DNA of 64,000 bases, from contig NZ_MPVN01000001.1 in the NCBI RefSeq assembly GCF_001955535.1, positions 434,001 through 498,000 on the forward strand, read 5' to 3'. Source of the stretch: Paenibacillus sp. FSL H7-0326 (GTDB lineage: Bacteria > Bacillota > Bacilli > Paenibacillales > Paenibacillaceae). The notes under the pieces are model-generated. The model worked only from the letters and a program-made list of their open reading frames with translations, was not told where the DNA came from and ran no database searches. Within the stretch, counting starts at the first letter, position 1, and the number at the start of each line of letters is the position of its first letter. Below, piece by piece: positions 1 to 8,012 of this stretch. The position numbers and the translations under genes are program-made.

Positions 1-362
1 TCCTGAAGTCCTGGCAGCGAGGGAAGAATCTCACGGAGACCCGTACTTAGCAGAACTTTTCTTCCGGTTACCTCTTTGCCGCTGGTCATACGGGCTTTAA
101 ACCCGCCAAATACAGGCTGAACATCAATGACTTCCTCTTGCATTATACTTATGGAAGGATACTCGGATAGCTCTTGATGAGCAATCTGTCTGAATTCAGC
201 AGGACTAGCCCCATCCCTGGTCAAATAACCATGAGATTGTCTGGTCCGCGCATGCCGAGGTCTGCCGTGATCGAAGATGATCGTTCTGCGGAGAGAACGT
301 GCCAGCACCAATCCAGCACTCAGTCCTGCAGGACCGCCGCCTATAATGATGCAATCAAGCAT
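1..362 (-). CDS. FAD-dependent oxidoreductase, thioredoxin-reductase-like (3' part cut by window edge)
   Basis: Minus-strand reading frame open to the window edge; about 120 N-terminal residues are visible. It starts MLDCIIIGGGPAGLSAG, a GxGxxG dinucleotide-binding fold for FAD, followed by the RPRHARTRQSHGYLTRDG stretch usual in small TrxR-like flavoproteins. The ATG is preceded by an AAAGGGGG ribosome binding site. It probably catalyses an NAD(P)H-dependent redox reaction in the cytosol, substrate unknown. The redox-cysteine region lies outside the window, so a true thioredoxin reductase cannot be told from a Cys-less ferredoxin-NADP reductase. A second related flavoprotein lies about 1.3 kb upstream on the same strand. 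Confidence 0.8.
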   Translation of the reverse strand, partial: MLDCIIIGGGPAGLSAGLVLARSLRRTIIFDHGRPRHARTRQSHGYLTRDGASPAEFRQIAHQELSEYPSISIMQEEVIDVQPVFGGFKARMTSGKEVTGRKVLLSTGLREILPSLPGLQ

Positions 363-426
363 GCCAATCCCCCTTTGATAGCTCAAAATTTCAGATATTC
401 GATATTATGATAGCGGGCATAGAAAT

Positions 427-452
427 AGCCCCCTTGCTATCGCAAGAGGGCT
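427..452 (-). terminator. Stem-loop terminator after the secreted hypothetical gene
   Basis: An 11-bp stem (AGCCCCCTTGC / GCAAGAGGGCT, one mismatch) with a TATC loop sits 15 bases after the stop of the gene ending at 467. The minus-strand tail is only moderately T-rich (TATTTCTAT), so efficiency is uncertain. Confidence 0.6.
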
Positions 453-466
453 GAATGTCATCCTTC

Positions 467-1009
467 TTAAGGAATATATTGTTGTACGATTTGTATAACT
501 TCACCGTTCTCAATCGTTAGATGATAAGGAAATACGCTCATGTCCATATTCGTTGTATCTCCGTAGAGTTCGGCAAATTTATCTAAGCTGATCTCTTCAT
601 TCCACTCGATGTCAATATCCTTGGCATCTCCCGTACGATCATAAATTTGAACCGTAACGGTTGCATCATCTGCGATCTTTAGGGTTTCATTTGCTTCCTG
701 CTCATTCACAATATAGTAGCCGTCCGGAGCATAGTCAATTCCAGCGTCAGGCTCTTGCTCCACGAAAACGGTGTTTGCTTCTTCACCTTCATACCACTCA
801 ATCTCGTCAGCTTTGATTTGCAGTTCTCCGTTAAGATCGCTAAGATCGTTGATATATACAGTTTGATTCTCTACGCGAACCGCCGTATCCTGAGCTTCCT
901 CTGACTTCGCAAAGACTGTTGAATGATTCCCGATATTAAAGTTACCATATATTAAAGTTCCCGAAAGAATTACACCCAGCGCAACAAATGTAAATAGCCG
1001 ATTTTTCAT
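467..1009 (-). CDS. Secreted or membrane-anchored acidic hypothetical protein
   Basis: 180 residues. The N-terminus has two basic residues and a hydrophobic stretch (about residues 5-22), a signal peptide or single anchor, possibly cleaved near the VFAKS site at about residue 35. The remainder is strongly acidic, without cysteines and rich in predicted beta strand, with no motif I can name. A clear ribosome binding site (GGAGAGATGTC) precedes the ATG. It is flanked by a terminator and a long AT-rich upstream region, so it looks monocistronic. Function unknown; an extracytoplasmic role is inferred only from the leader. Confidence 0.75.
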   Translation of the reverse strand: MKNRLFTFVALGVILSGTLIYGNFNIGNHSTVFAKSEEAQDTAVRVENQTVYINDLSDLNGELQIKADEIEWYEGEEANTVFVEQEPDAGIDYAPDGYYIVNEQEANETLKIADDATVTVQIYDRTGDAKDIDIEWNEEISLDKFAELYGDTTNMDMSVFPYHLTIENGEVIQIVQQYIP

Positions 1010-1167
1010 TTGACATCTCTCCTTCTGGTGCGGCTCTATAAAGCCTCCATGTGCTATGTATTAAATCTTCTTAGCTGTTCTTAGTACCTAGTATAAACGT
1101 TTATTGTTAACGAAGAGTTTCAATCTTGTTAATAAAAATATAAAATTTATTCATCTCATAAGTATAA

Positions 1168-1186
1168 GGGTCCCGACGAGGGACCC
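1168..1186 (-). terminator. Short GC-rich hairpin downstream of DUF3243 gene
   Basis: Perfect 7-bp stem GGGTCCC / GGGACCC with a five-base loop, 22 bases beyond the stop of the gene ending at 1209. The following minus-strand bases (TTATACTT) contain only a weak T tract, so this is a probable but imperfect terminator. Confidence 0.5.
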
Positions 1187-1208
1187 GAACCTGTCTTCAT
1201 TTCCAACA

Positions 1209-1547
1209 CTAATTCTTAACGAATTTGACCAACACATGTGCTAATGCATGCTGTTGTTCGTTATTAGCTGCATTCCATAGCTCTTGGAGCAGCTTCTCCT
1301 CTCTGTTTCTCGGCTCTTCATTCTTGGATAACATCTCTGCAACCTTTTCTGCAACCAATGTTAACTGTTCTTCGTTCAAACCGAGTGATTCTCCCAAGGA
1401 TACACGCTTCTTCAAGTATTGTTTGAATGTTTCAAATTGTTCCAAAATATCATCCTTTTGTTCCGGAGCCATTCGATTCATCACTTCATCCACCTGATTC
1501 AGCTCTACTTTTCTATCCTTATTGATCATATGTGTTTGTTCAGACAT
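1209..1547 (-). CDS. DUF3243 family protein
   Basis: 112 residues, highly charged and helical, no signal or membrane segment. The C-terminal half carries the block typical of DUF3243: FETFKQYLKKRV, then LGLNEEQLTLVAEKVAEML, then NREEKLLQELW and EQQHALAHVLVKFV. The family is common in Bacillus and Paenibacillus (YmfJ-type) and has no established biochemical role. The first 25 residues are a variable extension. ATG preceded by a GGAGG-type site. Family assignment is from recall of the motif pattern. Confidence 0.8.
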   Translation of the reverse strand: MSEQTHMINKDRKVELNQVDEVMNRMAPEQKDDILEQFETFKQYLKKRVSLGESLGLNEEQLTLVAEKVAEMLSKNEEPRNREEKLLQELWNAANNEQQHALAHVLVKFVKN

Positions 1548-1653
1548 CGTATTCTCCTCCAGTTATACAGATATTTTGAACGCTTGCACACTTCCTATTA
1601 ACCTTCCCGTCTAGAATGAAACAAGATGAATCTATTACATTTTCTTTTTATCC

Positions 1654-2565
1654 TTAGCTGCTATGCATTTGATGCAATGCTTTGTTGATCCAGATTGCCG
1701 ACAGAAGTCCATCTCCCATCGCTACAGCGGCTTGCTCCGAGTGCAAGCCGATATCACCCGCGATCCATAGGTTCGGTACAGATGACATTCGCGAACGCCC
1801 GTCTGCCTCAACATGCTTGTTACCCTCTACCTTAGCACCGAGCTGCTCCGCCAATTCCGAATGAACCTTGTTGTCTCCAAAAGCGATAAACCCTCGTTCA
1901 GCCTCGACAACAGTACCATTTGCCAGCTTGACAGCTGTTATCATGCCCTTGTCATCACTCTCTACTTCAGTAATGGCCTCTTCAATATATTGAACACCCT
2001 TCTGGCTTAATTTGTCTCTCAATTTCGAGGTCAGCTCAGCTTGATCGTGATTAATATAGATCATCTCGGAGGCCCGTTTAGCCAAGATGTTCGCCATACC
2101 GGCGCCGGTAACACCGGAACCCATAATGACGGTCCGCTTGTTCTCAATCTCGTATCCATCACAATCAGGACATATATAGACAGACATTCCCAGTGCATCT
2201 CGGAGACCCGGAATATTCGGGTGCCGATCTGTAATACCTGTAGCAAGCAGAAGTGTTCTAGCTTGATACAACTGATCATGATTACCGTTTAGTAGGAAGA
2301 GCTCACCTTCCTTTTTGGCAGAGGTAATGCGATCCGTACAAAATTCTATGCCCGTCGCTTCAGCATGAGCTCTTCCTCGTCTGCGGATCTCCTCTCCAGA
2401 TATCCCCTCCGGAAACCCCAGTATATTATGATAATTACGGCATATGGTCGAACGACCTTCCCCCGCATCAATGACTAGCACCTTGTGTATAGAATACCTT
2501 CCCAGCTGTATAGCAGCCTGCAGCCCGGCAATACCTCCGCCGACAATTATGCAATCATATATCAT
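1654..2565 (-). CDS. NAD(P)/FAD-dependent oxidoreductase, thioredoxin reductase family
   Basis: 303 residues, usual length for the family. Residues 1-20 give the FAD-binding site (IVGGGIAGLQAA), the centre has the redox motif CPDCDG (about residue 133, equivalent to CATC/CAVC of TrxB) followed by the second Rossmann loop VIMGSGVTGAG, and the C-terminus has the FAD-contacting block LWIAGDIG. The protein should transfer electrons from NAD(P)H through FAD to an active-site disulfide. The Pro-Asp dipeptide between the cysteines differs from canonical TrxB, so the partner may be something other than the main thioredoxin. Apparently monocistronic. Confidence 0.85.
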   Translation of the reverse strand: MIYDCIIVGGGIAGLQAAIQLGRYSIHKVLVIDAGEGRSTICRNYHNILGFPEGISGEEIRRRGRAHAEATGIEFCTDRITSAKKEGELFLLNGNHDQLYQARTLLLATGITDRHPNIPGLRDALGMSVYICPDCDGYEIENKRTVIMGSGVTGAGMANILAKRASEMIYINHDQAELTSKLRDKLSQKGVQYIEEAITEVESDDKGMITAVKLANGTVVEAERGFIAFGDNKVHSELAEQLGAKVEGNKHVEADGRSRMSSVPNLWIAGDIGLHSEQAAVAMGDGLLSAIWINKALHQMHSS

Positions 2566-2649
2566 CCTATCCCTGCCTTCTTCTATATGTCTTCTCTCTT
2601 TTATCCTTAAACAATATGTATCTTTTTAAACGAAGAGCCCGGAATCATT

Positions 2650-2678
2650 AAAAAGGACCATGCTAAGCATGATCCTCT
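2650..2678 (-). terminator. Rho-independent terminator of the SLH-GH18 gene
   Basis: On the minus strand, AGGATCATGC-TTA-GCATGGTCCT followed by TTTTT, seven bases after the stop at 2685. One internal mismatch, otherwise a strong stem with a proper T tract. Confidence 0.85.
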
Positions 2679-2684
2679 TAAGAG

Positions 2685-4325
2685 TTATAATCCAAATGAA
2701 TAAGCTGCATATTGTCTGGCATTATTCATCGCTGTCCACACATCGCTAGTCTCAGAGCCCATATACCAGAACGCATAACCTGCAACATCATATGCTTCAA
2801 ACAGAGTTGTCTTGGCTGACAAGGAACGGCTGTCTTCTGCCCATATCCCGCGAGATATCCCCTGAGAAGTATATGTTAACGTGTATTGCGCAATATCAGA
2901 ATTCCATTTCATAGCAGGTGAATATTGACGATAAATTTCTCCCTGCGTCTTCAGTGAAATATCATAGGAGCCAAGCTGAGGAGATGACAAGGACCAATTC
3001 CGAGTATAGGTTGGCAGTGCTGCGATAATCTTGTCCTTGGGCACGTTCTGCTGTAATCTCTGAACAGCGTACTCCAGCCATGGGATTGAAGCGACCGAGC
3101 CTGCAGTGGACGAACCATTCCAATGCTCCTCATATCCCATTAACACGACATAGTCGGCCACCTCGCCAAGTGCCTTGTAATCAAAAGCAGCCGTCCAGCT
3201 TGTACCCAGATCAGGAGATACATCAATAGATAAAGTCACACCTATGCTGGTGAGCTTAGAATACAGCGAAGTCATAAACAATGTCAGATATTCGCGTTCC
3301 TCTGGTGACACATTTTCAAAATCAATATTCAGGCCGGCTAACTCATACTTCTTCGCATAATCCACCAATTTGGAGACAGTAGCTTCTCGCAAGACAGCAT
3401 TCGACAACACCCGATGTGTCATCTCTGCATTTGCGCGGTTGCCTACCATACCCCAGATATTCAGCTTATTTCGCTTAGCAAAAGTTAATAGCCTCTGATC
3501 CGTATGATCCTGGACAACTTCTGTCTCATCGAGAAAATACCAGCGCGGAGAAAGAGTATTGATTCCTGCATCGAGCACCTGCTTCTCGTACTCGGCTGTC
3601 GTTGAATCGTACTGCCAGCCAAGCAGAATCGGATCCGCTTCACTGATATTGAGCTCAGATTTAATAGCTGGTGCTTGCAGTATACGGTCTAGCAGAACCG
3701 CTGCTTCCGCACGGGTCAACGAATCATTCGGTCTAAACGCCCCGCTGTCACCCTGCATGAATCCGAGCTGAGTTACTTGACTTATATAGCCCCATGCCCA
3801 CTTAGAGGTTTGCTTATGATCTATGTAAGGCAGCTCTGCTGATGCTTCGATCGGATTAGGAGCGGACTTCAGCATACGGACCATCAGCGCTGCAGCTTCC
3901 TCCCGAGTCACGTCTGATTTGGGTGCAAAATAGTTCTCTGATCTTCCTTGAACGATCCCCAAGTTCAATAGAGCACTAATGTCACCGTAATACCAATCCT
4001 TCTCTTTCAGATCCTTGAAAGGAGTCAAATCGTTCATCGTCGGATCAAGCCTGAGAGCAGCGACCATCATTTTGGCAAGTTCTGCTCTTGTAACCTTCTT
4101 CCCAGGCTCAAACGTCGTCAAGGTAGTTCCTCGAACAATGCCTTTATTATACAACCGGACGATGGCCTCTTTAGCATAACTATTCGAAATGTCTCTAAAA
4201 GGGGGCTCCAAAGAAGATGCAGCTGCATGCTGCGGTGTGATATAAACTGTCAATAATGAAACAATAATGCCTAGGTTCATGCCTTTTTTTACAATCCTGC
4301 CCCATGTGTTACTTTGTATTCTCAA
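2685..4325 (-). CDS. Cell-surface glycoside hydrolase: three SLH domains plus GH18 domain
   Basis: 546 residues. A signal peptide (about 1-37, ending AAASS) is followed by three S-layer homology repeats (about 41-90, 103-155, 165-215), recognisable by FRDISNSYAKEAI and repeated TRAE/TREEAAALM blocks. Residues 230-546 form a GH18 barrel with the catalytic stretch LNIDFEN (proposed acid Glu337) and a terminal AFWYMG block as in spore or cell-wall glycosidases of the YaaH/CwlL type. SLH domains bind pyruvylated wall polymer, so the enzyme should sit on the surface and cut chitin-like or peptidoglycan GlcNAc links. Substrate not decidable from sequence. Confidence 0.9.
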   Translation of the reverse strand: MRIQSNTWGRIVKKGMNLGIIVSLLTVYITPQHAAASSLEPPFRDISNSYAKEAIVRLYNKGIVRGTTLTTFEPGKKVTRAELAKMMVAALRLDPTMNDLTPFKDLKEKDWYYGDISALLNLGIVQGRSENYFAPKSDVTREEAAALMVRMLKSAPNPIEASAELPYIDHKQTSKWAWGYISQVTQLGFMQGDSGAFRPNDSLTRAEAAVLLDRILQAPAIKSELNISEADPILLGWQYDSTTAEYEKQVLDAGINTLSPRWYFLDETEVVQDHTDQRLLTFAKRNKLNIWGMVGNRANAEMTHRVLSNAVLREATVSKLVDYAKKYELAGLNIDFENVSPEEREYLTLFMTSLYSKLTSIGVTLSIDVSPDLGTSWTAAFDYKALGEVADYVVLMGYEEHWNGSSTAGSVASIPWLEYAVQRLQQNVPKDKIIAALPTYTRNWSLSSPQLGSYDISLKTQGEIYRQYSPAMKWNSDIAQYTLTYTSQGISRGIWAEDSRSLSAKTTLFEAYDVAGYAFWYMGSETSDVWTAMNNARQYAAYSFGL

Positions 4326-4442
4326 AACCAGCGCCTCACTTGCATTATAGGATAAATCTATCCTATCAAAGTGCTGTGAGTCGTGTATGTACTTAAATTA
4401 TGGTTATACTTCTATATTTATCTGTGCAGCATCTTGAACGAC

Positions 4443-4477
4443 AAAAAAGAGTATCGCTTCATTCGAAGCAATACTCT
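4443..4477 (-). terminator. Rho-independent terminator of nitroreductase gene
   Basis: Minus strand: AGAGTATTGCTTC, short loop, GAAGCGATACTCT, then TTTTTT. The stem is 13 bp with one mismatch, located 26 bases past the stop at 4503. Confidence 0.9.
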
Positions 4478-4502
4478 ATCTAAGTATTCGTTATTTCAGC
4501 AA

Positions 4503-5105
4503 TTATTTTAACACTTTAAGACGGGTATCCAGTGGAGCAAAATCTTTGTCACCCGGATCTGCCGCAGGCGTGCCAAAAGGCATTTGTGCAATCAGTTTCC
4601 ATGTTGCAGGAACATCAAATACTTCCTTCACTTCGTCGTCAATCAGCGGATTGTAGTGCTGGAGAGATGCTCCAAGACCTTCTTGCTTAAGCGCTGTCCA
4701 TACGACCAATTGCAGCATGCCGCTAGATTGGTTCGCCCAGACTGGGAAGTTGTCCGCATAGAGAGCAAACTGCTTCTGCAGGTTCTCAATCACTTCCTGA
4801 TCCTCGAAGAACAGCACGGTGCCGTATCCTGCACGGAAGCTTGCCATTTTGTCCGCAGTTGATTTGAATTTCTCATCGTCATTTACCGTTTTGCGAAGTG
4901 TATCTTCCGTAATGTTCCAGAGCTTATCATGCTTCTCTCCCAGCAATACGACAACGCGGGCCGATTGGGAGTTAAAAGAAGACGGCGTATACTTGACTGC
5001 TTCACCAATGATCTCCTCAATTCTTGCATCCGAAACATGGGATTCTTTAGAAATCGCGTAGTAAGATCTTCTTTCCTTGAGAGCTTCCATAAATTCTTTA
5101 GCCAT
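4503..5105 (-). CDS. Nitroreductase family protein (FMN-dependent)
   Basis: 200 residues starting MAKEFMEALKERRSYYAI, the usual RRS/RRSxR beginning of nitroreductases, with PSSFNSQSARVVVL and a C-terminal QMPFGTPAADPG block resembling the YdgI/YodC/HBN1 subgroup. The longer frame begins 24 codons upstream without a ribosome site; the ATG at 5105 has AGGAGG nine bases before it and is preferred. It should be a cytosolic flavoprotein that reduces nitro, quinone or similar electrophiles with NAD(P)H. It has its own promoter and terminator. Confidence 0.85.
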   Translation of the reverse strand: MAKEFMEALKERRSYYAISKESHVSDARIEEIIGEAVKYTPSSFNSQSARVVVLLGEKHDKLWNITEDTLRKTVNDDEKFKSTADKMASFRAGYGTVLFFEDQEVIENLQKQFALYADNFPVWANQSSGMLQLVVWTALKQEGLGASLQHYNPLIDDEVKEVFDVPATWKLIAQMPFGTPAADPGDKDFAPLDTRLKVLK

Positions 5106-5148
5106 TAGAAAAAAACCTCCTGGTATATTTTGTAGGTCGACAAAACTA

Positions 5149-5177
5149 AAGATAGTATACTCGCTTACATTAGTCAA
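5149..5177 (-). promoter_or_regulatory. SigA-type promoter of nitroreductase gene
   Basis: Minus strand TTGACT, 17-base spacer, TATCTT, about 45 bases upstream of the chosen ATG. A related imperfect inverted arrangement (ACTTGACT...AAGCGAGT) overlaps it and might hold an operator, but symmetry is poor. Confidence 0.55.
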
Positions 5178-5280
5178 GTAAATCTATAAAAGTTTGAGTG
5201 AATGTCGTCCATAACTAACCGTCTTTTATTATTTATAATCCGAGTTGATTTCATTCACGAGCTTTGAAGTAATTCTTCAA

Positions 5281-5508
5281 TTAATCCCGATAATCGGCAC
5301 GGTATTTCTCTTCTGTTGAAGAATTTTGCTTGGTCGCCTCTTTATCCTTCTCTTCTTGTTTCTCCATATTCAGATCCTGAACCGGAATGGGGTCTACATG
5401 CAGTTCTTCTTCATATTGATCGAACAAGCTTTCCTTCTCTGTCGGGTACTGCTCGGGATGATCCATCTGAGTGCGATCTTTTTTATCATGATTCTTCATA
5501 TCAGCCAT
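5281..5508 (-). CDS. Small hydrophilic hypothetical protein
   Basis: 75 residues, almost entirely charged or polar, without hydrophobic core, cysteine or known motif; likely disordered. The ATG is preceded by GGAGGTAAATGAAC, a strong ribosome binding site, and this is the main reason to accept it as a gene. Such small polar proteins are frequent in Paenibacillus, function unknown. Confidence 0.6.
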   Translation of the reverse strand: MADMKNHDKKDRTQMDHPEQYPTEKESLFDQYEEELHVDPIPVQDLNMEKQEEKDKEATKQNSSTEEKYRADYRD

Positions 5509-5610
5509 TGTTCATTTACCTCCTTGTTCTGGAACGATATTTATCATTACCATGCTCAACCCATGACTAAACATGCACAAGAGAACCATCGATTGACACT
5601 ATACAGACAT

Positions 5611-5653
5611 CAAAAAAACACCGTCAACTTCGATTCATCGAAATTGACAGTGC
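5611..5653 (-). terminator. Rho-independent terminator of thioesterase gene
   Basis: Minus strand: CACTGTCAATTTCGAT, TGA loop region, ATCGAAGTTGACGGTG, then TTTTTTT. A 16-bp stem with few mismatches, directly after the stop at 5665. Confidence 0.9.
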
Positions 5654-5664
5654 TATTTCACAAA

Positions 5665-6414
5665 CTATTGGGTCAGCTGCTGCTCATAAACCAGCTGGGC
5701 TTCAAAGATACTGAATCCTTCTGAATTCATTCCACGAAACCAGATGCTCGATCCATCTCCATCCGAACGTTGAAGGGTGAATGTCTCGTTCAATCTTACC
5801 TCTCGGTGATAAGTAATTCTAAACCTTCTCCATACGAGATGTTCCAATTCCTCAGCTGTCAGAGCATCATAACAGAGGTCTGCATATCTTGCATTATTCA
5901 GATGTCCATTGCTATCGGTTGTACTATACCCGGCTTTGAACTCGTAAGCAGTCTTAAGCTCAATAGCTTCAGAGATGGATACTTTATCCGGCATATCGCC
6001 GGAGGAGGATTGACTGGTAACCGTTGGAATGTCATAAGGCAATGCAGATGGACGCAATATCTTGCGTTTATGAATATCAACCAAGGTCCAGGTAGACCTT
6101 GCATATCCCATTGCTCCATCAGTACCCTCAAACCGATAATCTCTTAGCCAGACAACACCTTTGTACCCTCTGGACCATGTCGATACCGTCCACTCTTCCT
6201 CAAGCACCGGTATCTGCTCACAATCGATCTCTATCGTCATGAGCATCCAGCCATAATGATTCTTCAGCATCTCGCTTATCGTAATTCCCAGCTCCTGCAA
6301 ATGACGGTCGGCAGCATCCTGGAGCCTCTCAAGAACGGACGAAAGCTTAATGCGAGAATGCAGATCAGACTGGCTGGAGCTCACGACGAAGATTTCTTTA
6401 CATATGTCTGTCAC
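5665..6414 (-). CDS. Acyl-ACP thioesterase family protein
   Basis: 249 residues with two hot-dog domains. The first half has the LERLQDAADRHLQELG and WMLMTIEIDCEQIP blocks, the second the GYSTTDSNGHLNNARYADL block; the Asp/Asn-His-x-NN part (DSNGHLNN) is the expected catalytic loop of FatA/FatB-like bacterial thioesterases. It should hydrolyse acyl-ACP to free fatty acid in the cytosol; chain length cannot be read from sequence. Single gene with its own terminator. Confidence 0.85.
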   Translation of the reverse strand: MTDICKEIFVVSSSQSDLHSRIKLSSVLERLQDAADRHLQELGITISEMLKNHYGWMLMTIEIDCEQIPVLEEEWTVSTWSRGYKGVVWLRDYRFEGTDGAMGYARSTWTLVDIHKRKILRPSALPYDIPTVTSQSSSGDMPDKVSISEAIELKTAYEFKAGYSTTDSNGHLNNARYADLCYDALTAEELEHLVWRRFRITYHREVRLNETFTLQRSDGDGSSIWFRGMNSEGFSIFEAQLVYEQQLTQ

Positions 6415-6508
6415 ATTTACACTTCCTTTGCCTGCGATCTACTCCTGCTGCCCTTCATTTTAGTAGATAAGACCAGGCAAGGCAAACGAAGCGTTAACAG
6501 CAAAGTGG

Positions 6509-6979
6509 TTAGCCGCCTAAATCATTTAGCTGCTGGCTCAGATTATTAATGTTCGTTATCAGATCCGGAATACCCGTCTGTTCCCAATTCTCCAGTGTGA
6601 AGCCCTGCTCCTGTATTCGCTGACTGAACTGATCAACCATACCGGTGAGCTGTTCATTATATTCTACGAGCCTGGCATGGATGGATTCTCCAATGGCTGG
6701 AGGCGTTAGCTGAGCAAACTCACTAGCTTCCGTCCGGATTTGTTCCAGCTGTTCCTGAAACTGAGCTGCCGCATCAGGGTTATTGACAGCTTCCTGGGCC
6801 AGATTTTGAAGCTCTGTGCCGGCTGTTGATACTTGATTGATATATTCGGTTGCCTCATTTACATAATTAAGAGATTGATTCACACTATCTACGGCAGAAC
6901 AAGCAGATAGCATCACAGCGGATGCAAGCATCGTCGCCATCATAACAGCCTGCTGTTTTCTTTTTCGTTGTCTTCTCAT
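6509..6979 (-). CDS. Small lipoprotein, DUF6376-like
   Basis: 156 residues. A very basic N-terminus (MRRQRKRKQQ), hydrophobic stretch and the lipobox LSAC at about residues 24-27 mark a lipoprotein exported by Sec and anchored at the outer face of the membrane. The rest is helical and Gln-rich (ending NNLSQQLNDLGG). The order lipobox-SVNQSLNYVNEATEYINQ resembles DUF6376 lipoproteins of Bacillales as I remember them; the family name is tentative. Function unknown. Confidence 0.7.
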   Translation of the reverse strand: MRRQRKRKQQAVMMATMLASAVMLSACSAVDSVNQSLNYVNEATEYINQVSTAGTELQNLAQEAVNNPDAAAQFQEQLEQIRTEASEFAQLTPPAIGESIHARLVEYNEQLTGMVDQFSQRIQEQGFTLENWEQTGIPDLITNINNLSQQLNDLGG

Positions 6980-6998
6980 ATAGCGGGTCTCCCTTCAC

Positions 6999-7037
6999 AA
7001 AAAAAGCGTTCACATAAACGTTTATACGAACTGCTTT
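6999..7037 (-). terminator. Terminator of the sugar-catabolic operon
   Basis: Minus strand AAAGCAGTTC, central palindrome TATAAACGTTTAT, GAACGCTT, then TTTTTTT; lies 16 bases after the AraC gene stop at 7054. Confidence 0.85.
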
Positions 7038-7053
7038 ATGTTCAGGTTTCATT

Positions 7054-7953
7054 TCATATAAGATGATGCGTCCGAAAAACCTCCGGTGTACAGCCCACCG
7101 TCTGTTTAAACATACGGCTGAAATGCGAAACCCGCTTAAATCCCGACTTCTTGCTTGCTTCCGTGACGGACATATCCGGATGGAAACGAAACAGCAGCTT
7201 GGCTTGATTGATTCGTCGCATATACAAATATTTAAAGATTGTTGTGCCTGTCATCTCTTTGAACAGTGCTGCCATATAAGGCTTGGATAAATGCAGCTCT
7301 CTGGCGATCTCATCCAGCCCAATCTCGTTCATATAATTTGTCTCCAAATAAGTAATGATGCCTTGGATGTGTTCTTCCTTATCTGTACGTGTCCTGTGCT
7401 CTAACAGCTTATTGTCGGTGAATTGCTGTGCCATAATCAAGAAGTCACACAGCTTAAGTACGAAGCGGTCACTCATCTGTTCCCGCCCCTTCATCTCATA
7501 GAGCTGGTTCAGCTGGGCTAGACTCGCCTCCGTTTCCTGCTGCTGCTCAGCTGTAAGATGAAAAACATGATTCTTCAGTTTCTCGAATGGTGCGAGCAGG
7601 GCATGAGCGCGTTCAGCGACAAGATACTCTTCAAGCATCATTGGATAGAAATGCAATGTCGTTCTTATATAAGGAATGCTTGGATCTGGGTGTGGTCTGT
7701 GTAAGGTCATGCCATGCATCAAGATTAAATCACCAGGGACAAGAGTATAGATCTTGTCGCCAATAACATACGTGCATTTGCCTTCGTGGAAATAGTACAG
7801 CTCATAAAATGGATGGGAATGAAACCCATCATCCTGACCGTGCTTTACAGGGTGGCTATTCCGGTAATTAAAGGCGAGCGGATCAATCATGTTGAACGTA
7901 TTTGCCACAATTGAAGTCACTCCTTCATTCCTTTGCATCGTTTTGTTGCTCAT
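7054..7953 (-). CDS. AraC-family transcriptional regulator with cupin sensor domain
   Basis: 299 residues. The N-terminal cupin (about 35-120: DGFHSHPFYELYYFHEGKC, GDLILMHGMTLHRP) should bind a small ligand; the C-terminal double helix-turn-helix (about 195-299: LHLSKPYMAALFKEMTG, SKKSGFKRVSHFSRMFKQ) binds DNA. It is the last gene of a co-directional series of four (isomerase, two dehydrogenases, regulator), 59 bases after the previous stop, so it probably controls that operon. A start at a later GTG (behind AAGGAG) is possible. Confidence 0.85.
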   Translation of the reverse strand: MSNKTMQRNEGVTSIVANTFNMIDPLAFNYRNSHPVKHGQDDGFHSHPFYELYYFHEGKCTYVIGDKIYTLVPGDLILMHGMTLHRPHPDPSIPYIRTTLHFYPMMLEEYLVAERAHALLAPFEKLKNHVFHLTAEQQQETEASLAQLNQLYEMKGREQMSDRFVLKLCDFLIMAQQFTDNKLLEHRTRTDKEEHIQGIITYLETNYMNEIGLDEIARELHLSKPYMAALFKEMTGTTIFKYLYMRRINQAKLLFRFHPDMSVTEASKKSGFKRVSHFSRMFKQTVGCTPEVFRTHHLI

Positions 7954-8012
7954 GCAAAGATCTCATCGTGACTTCATTGTATCACGCAATAGGCTGCAAA
8001 CGACAACATCAA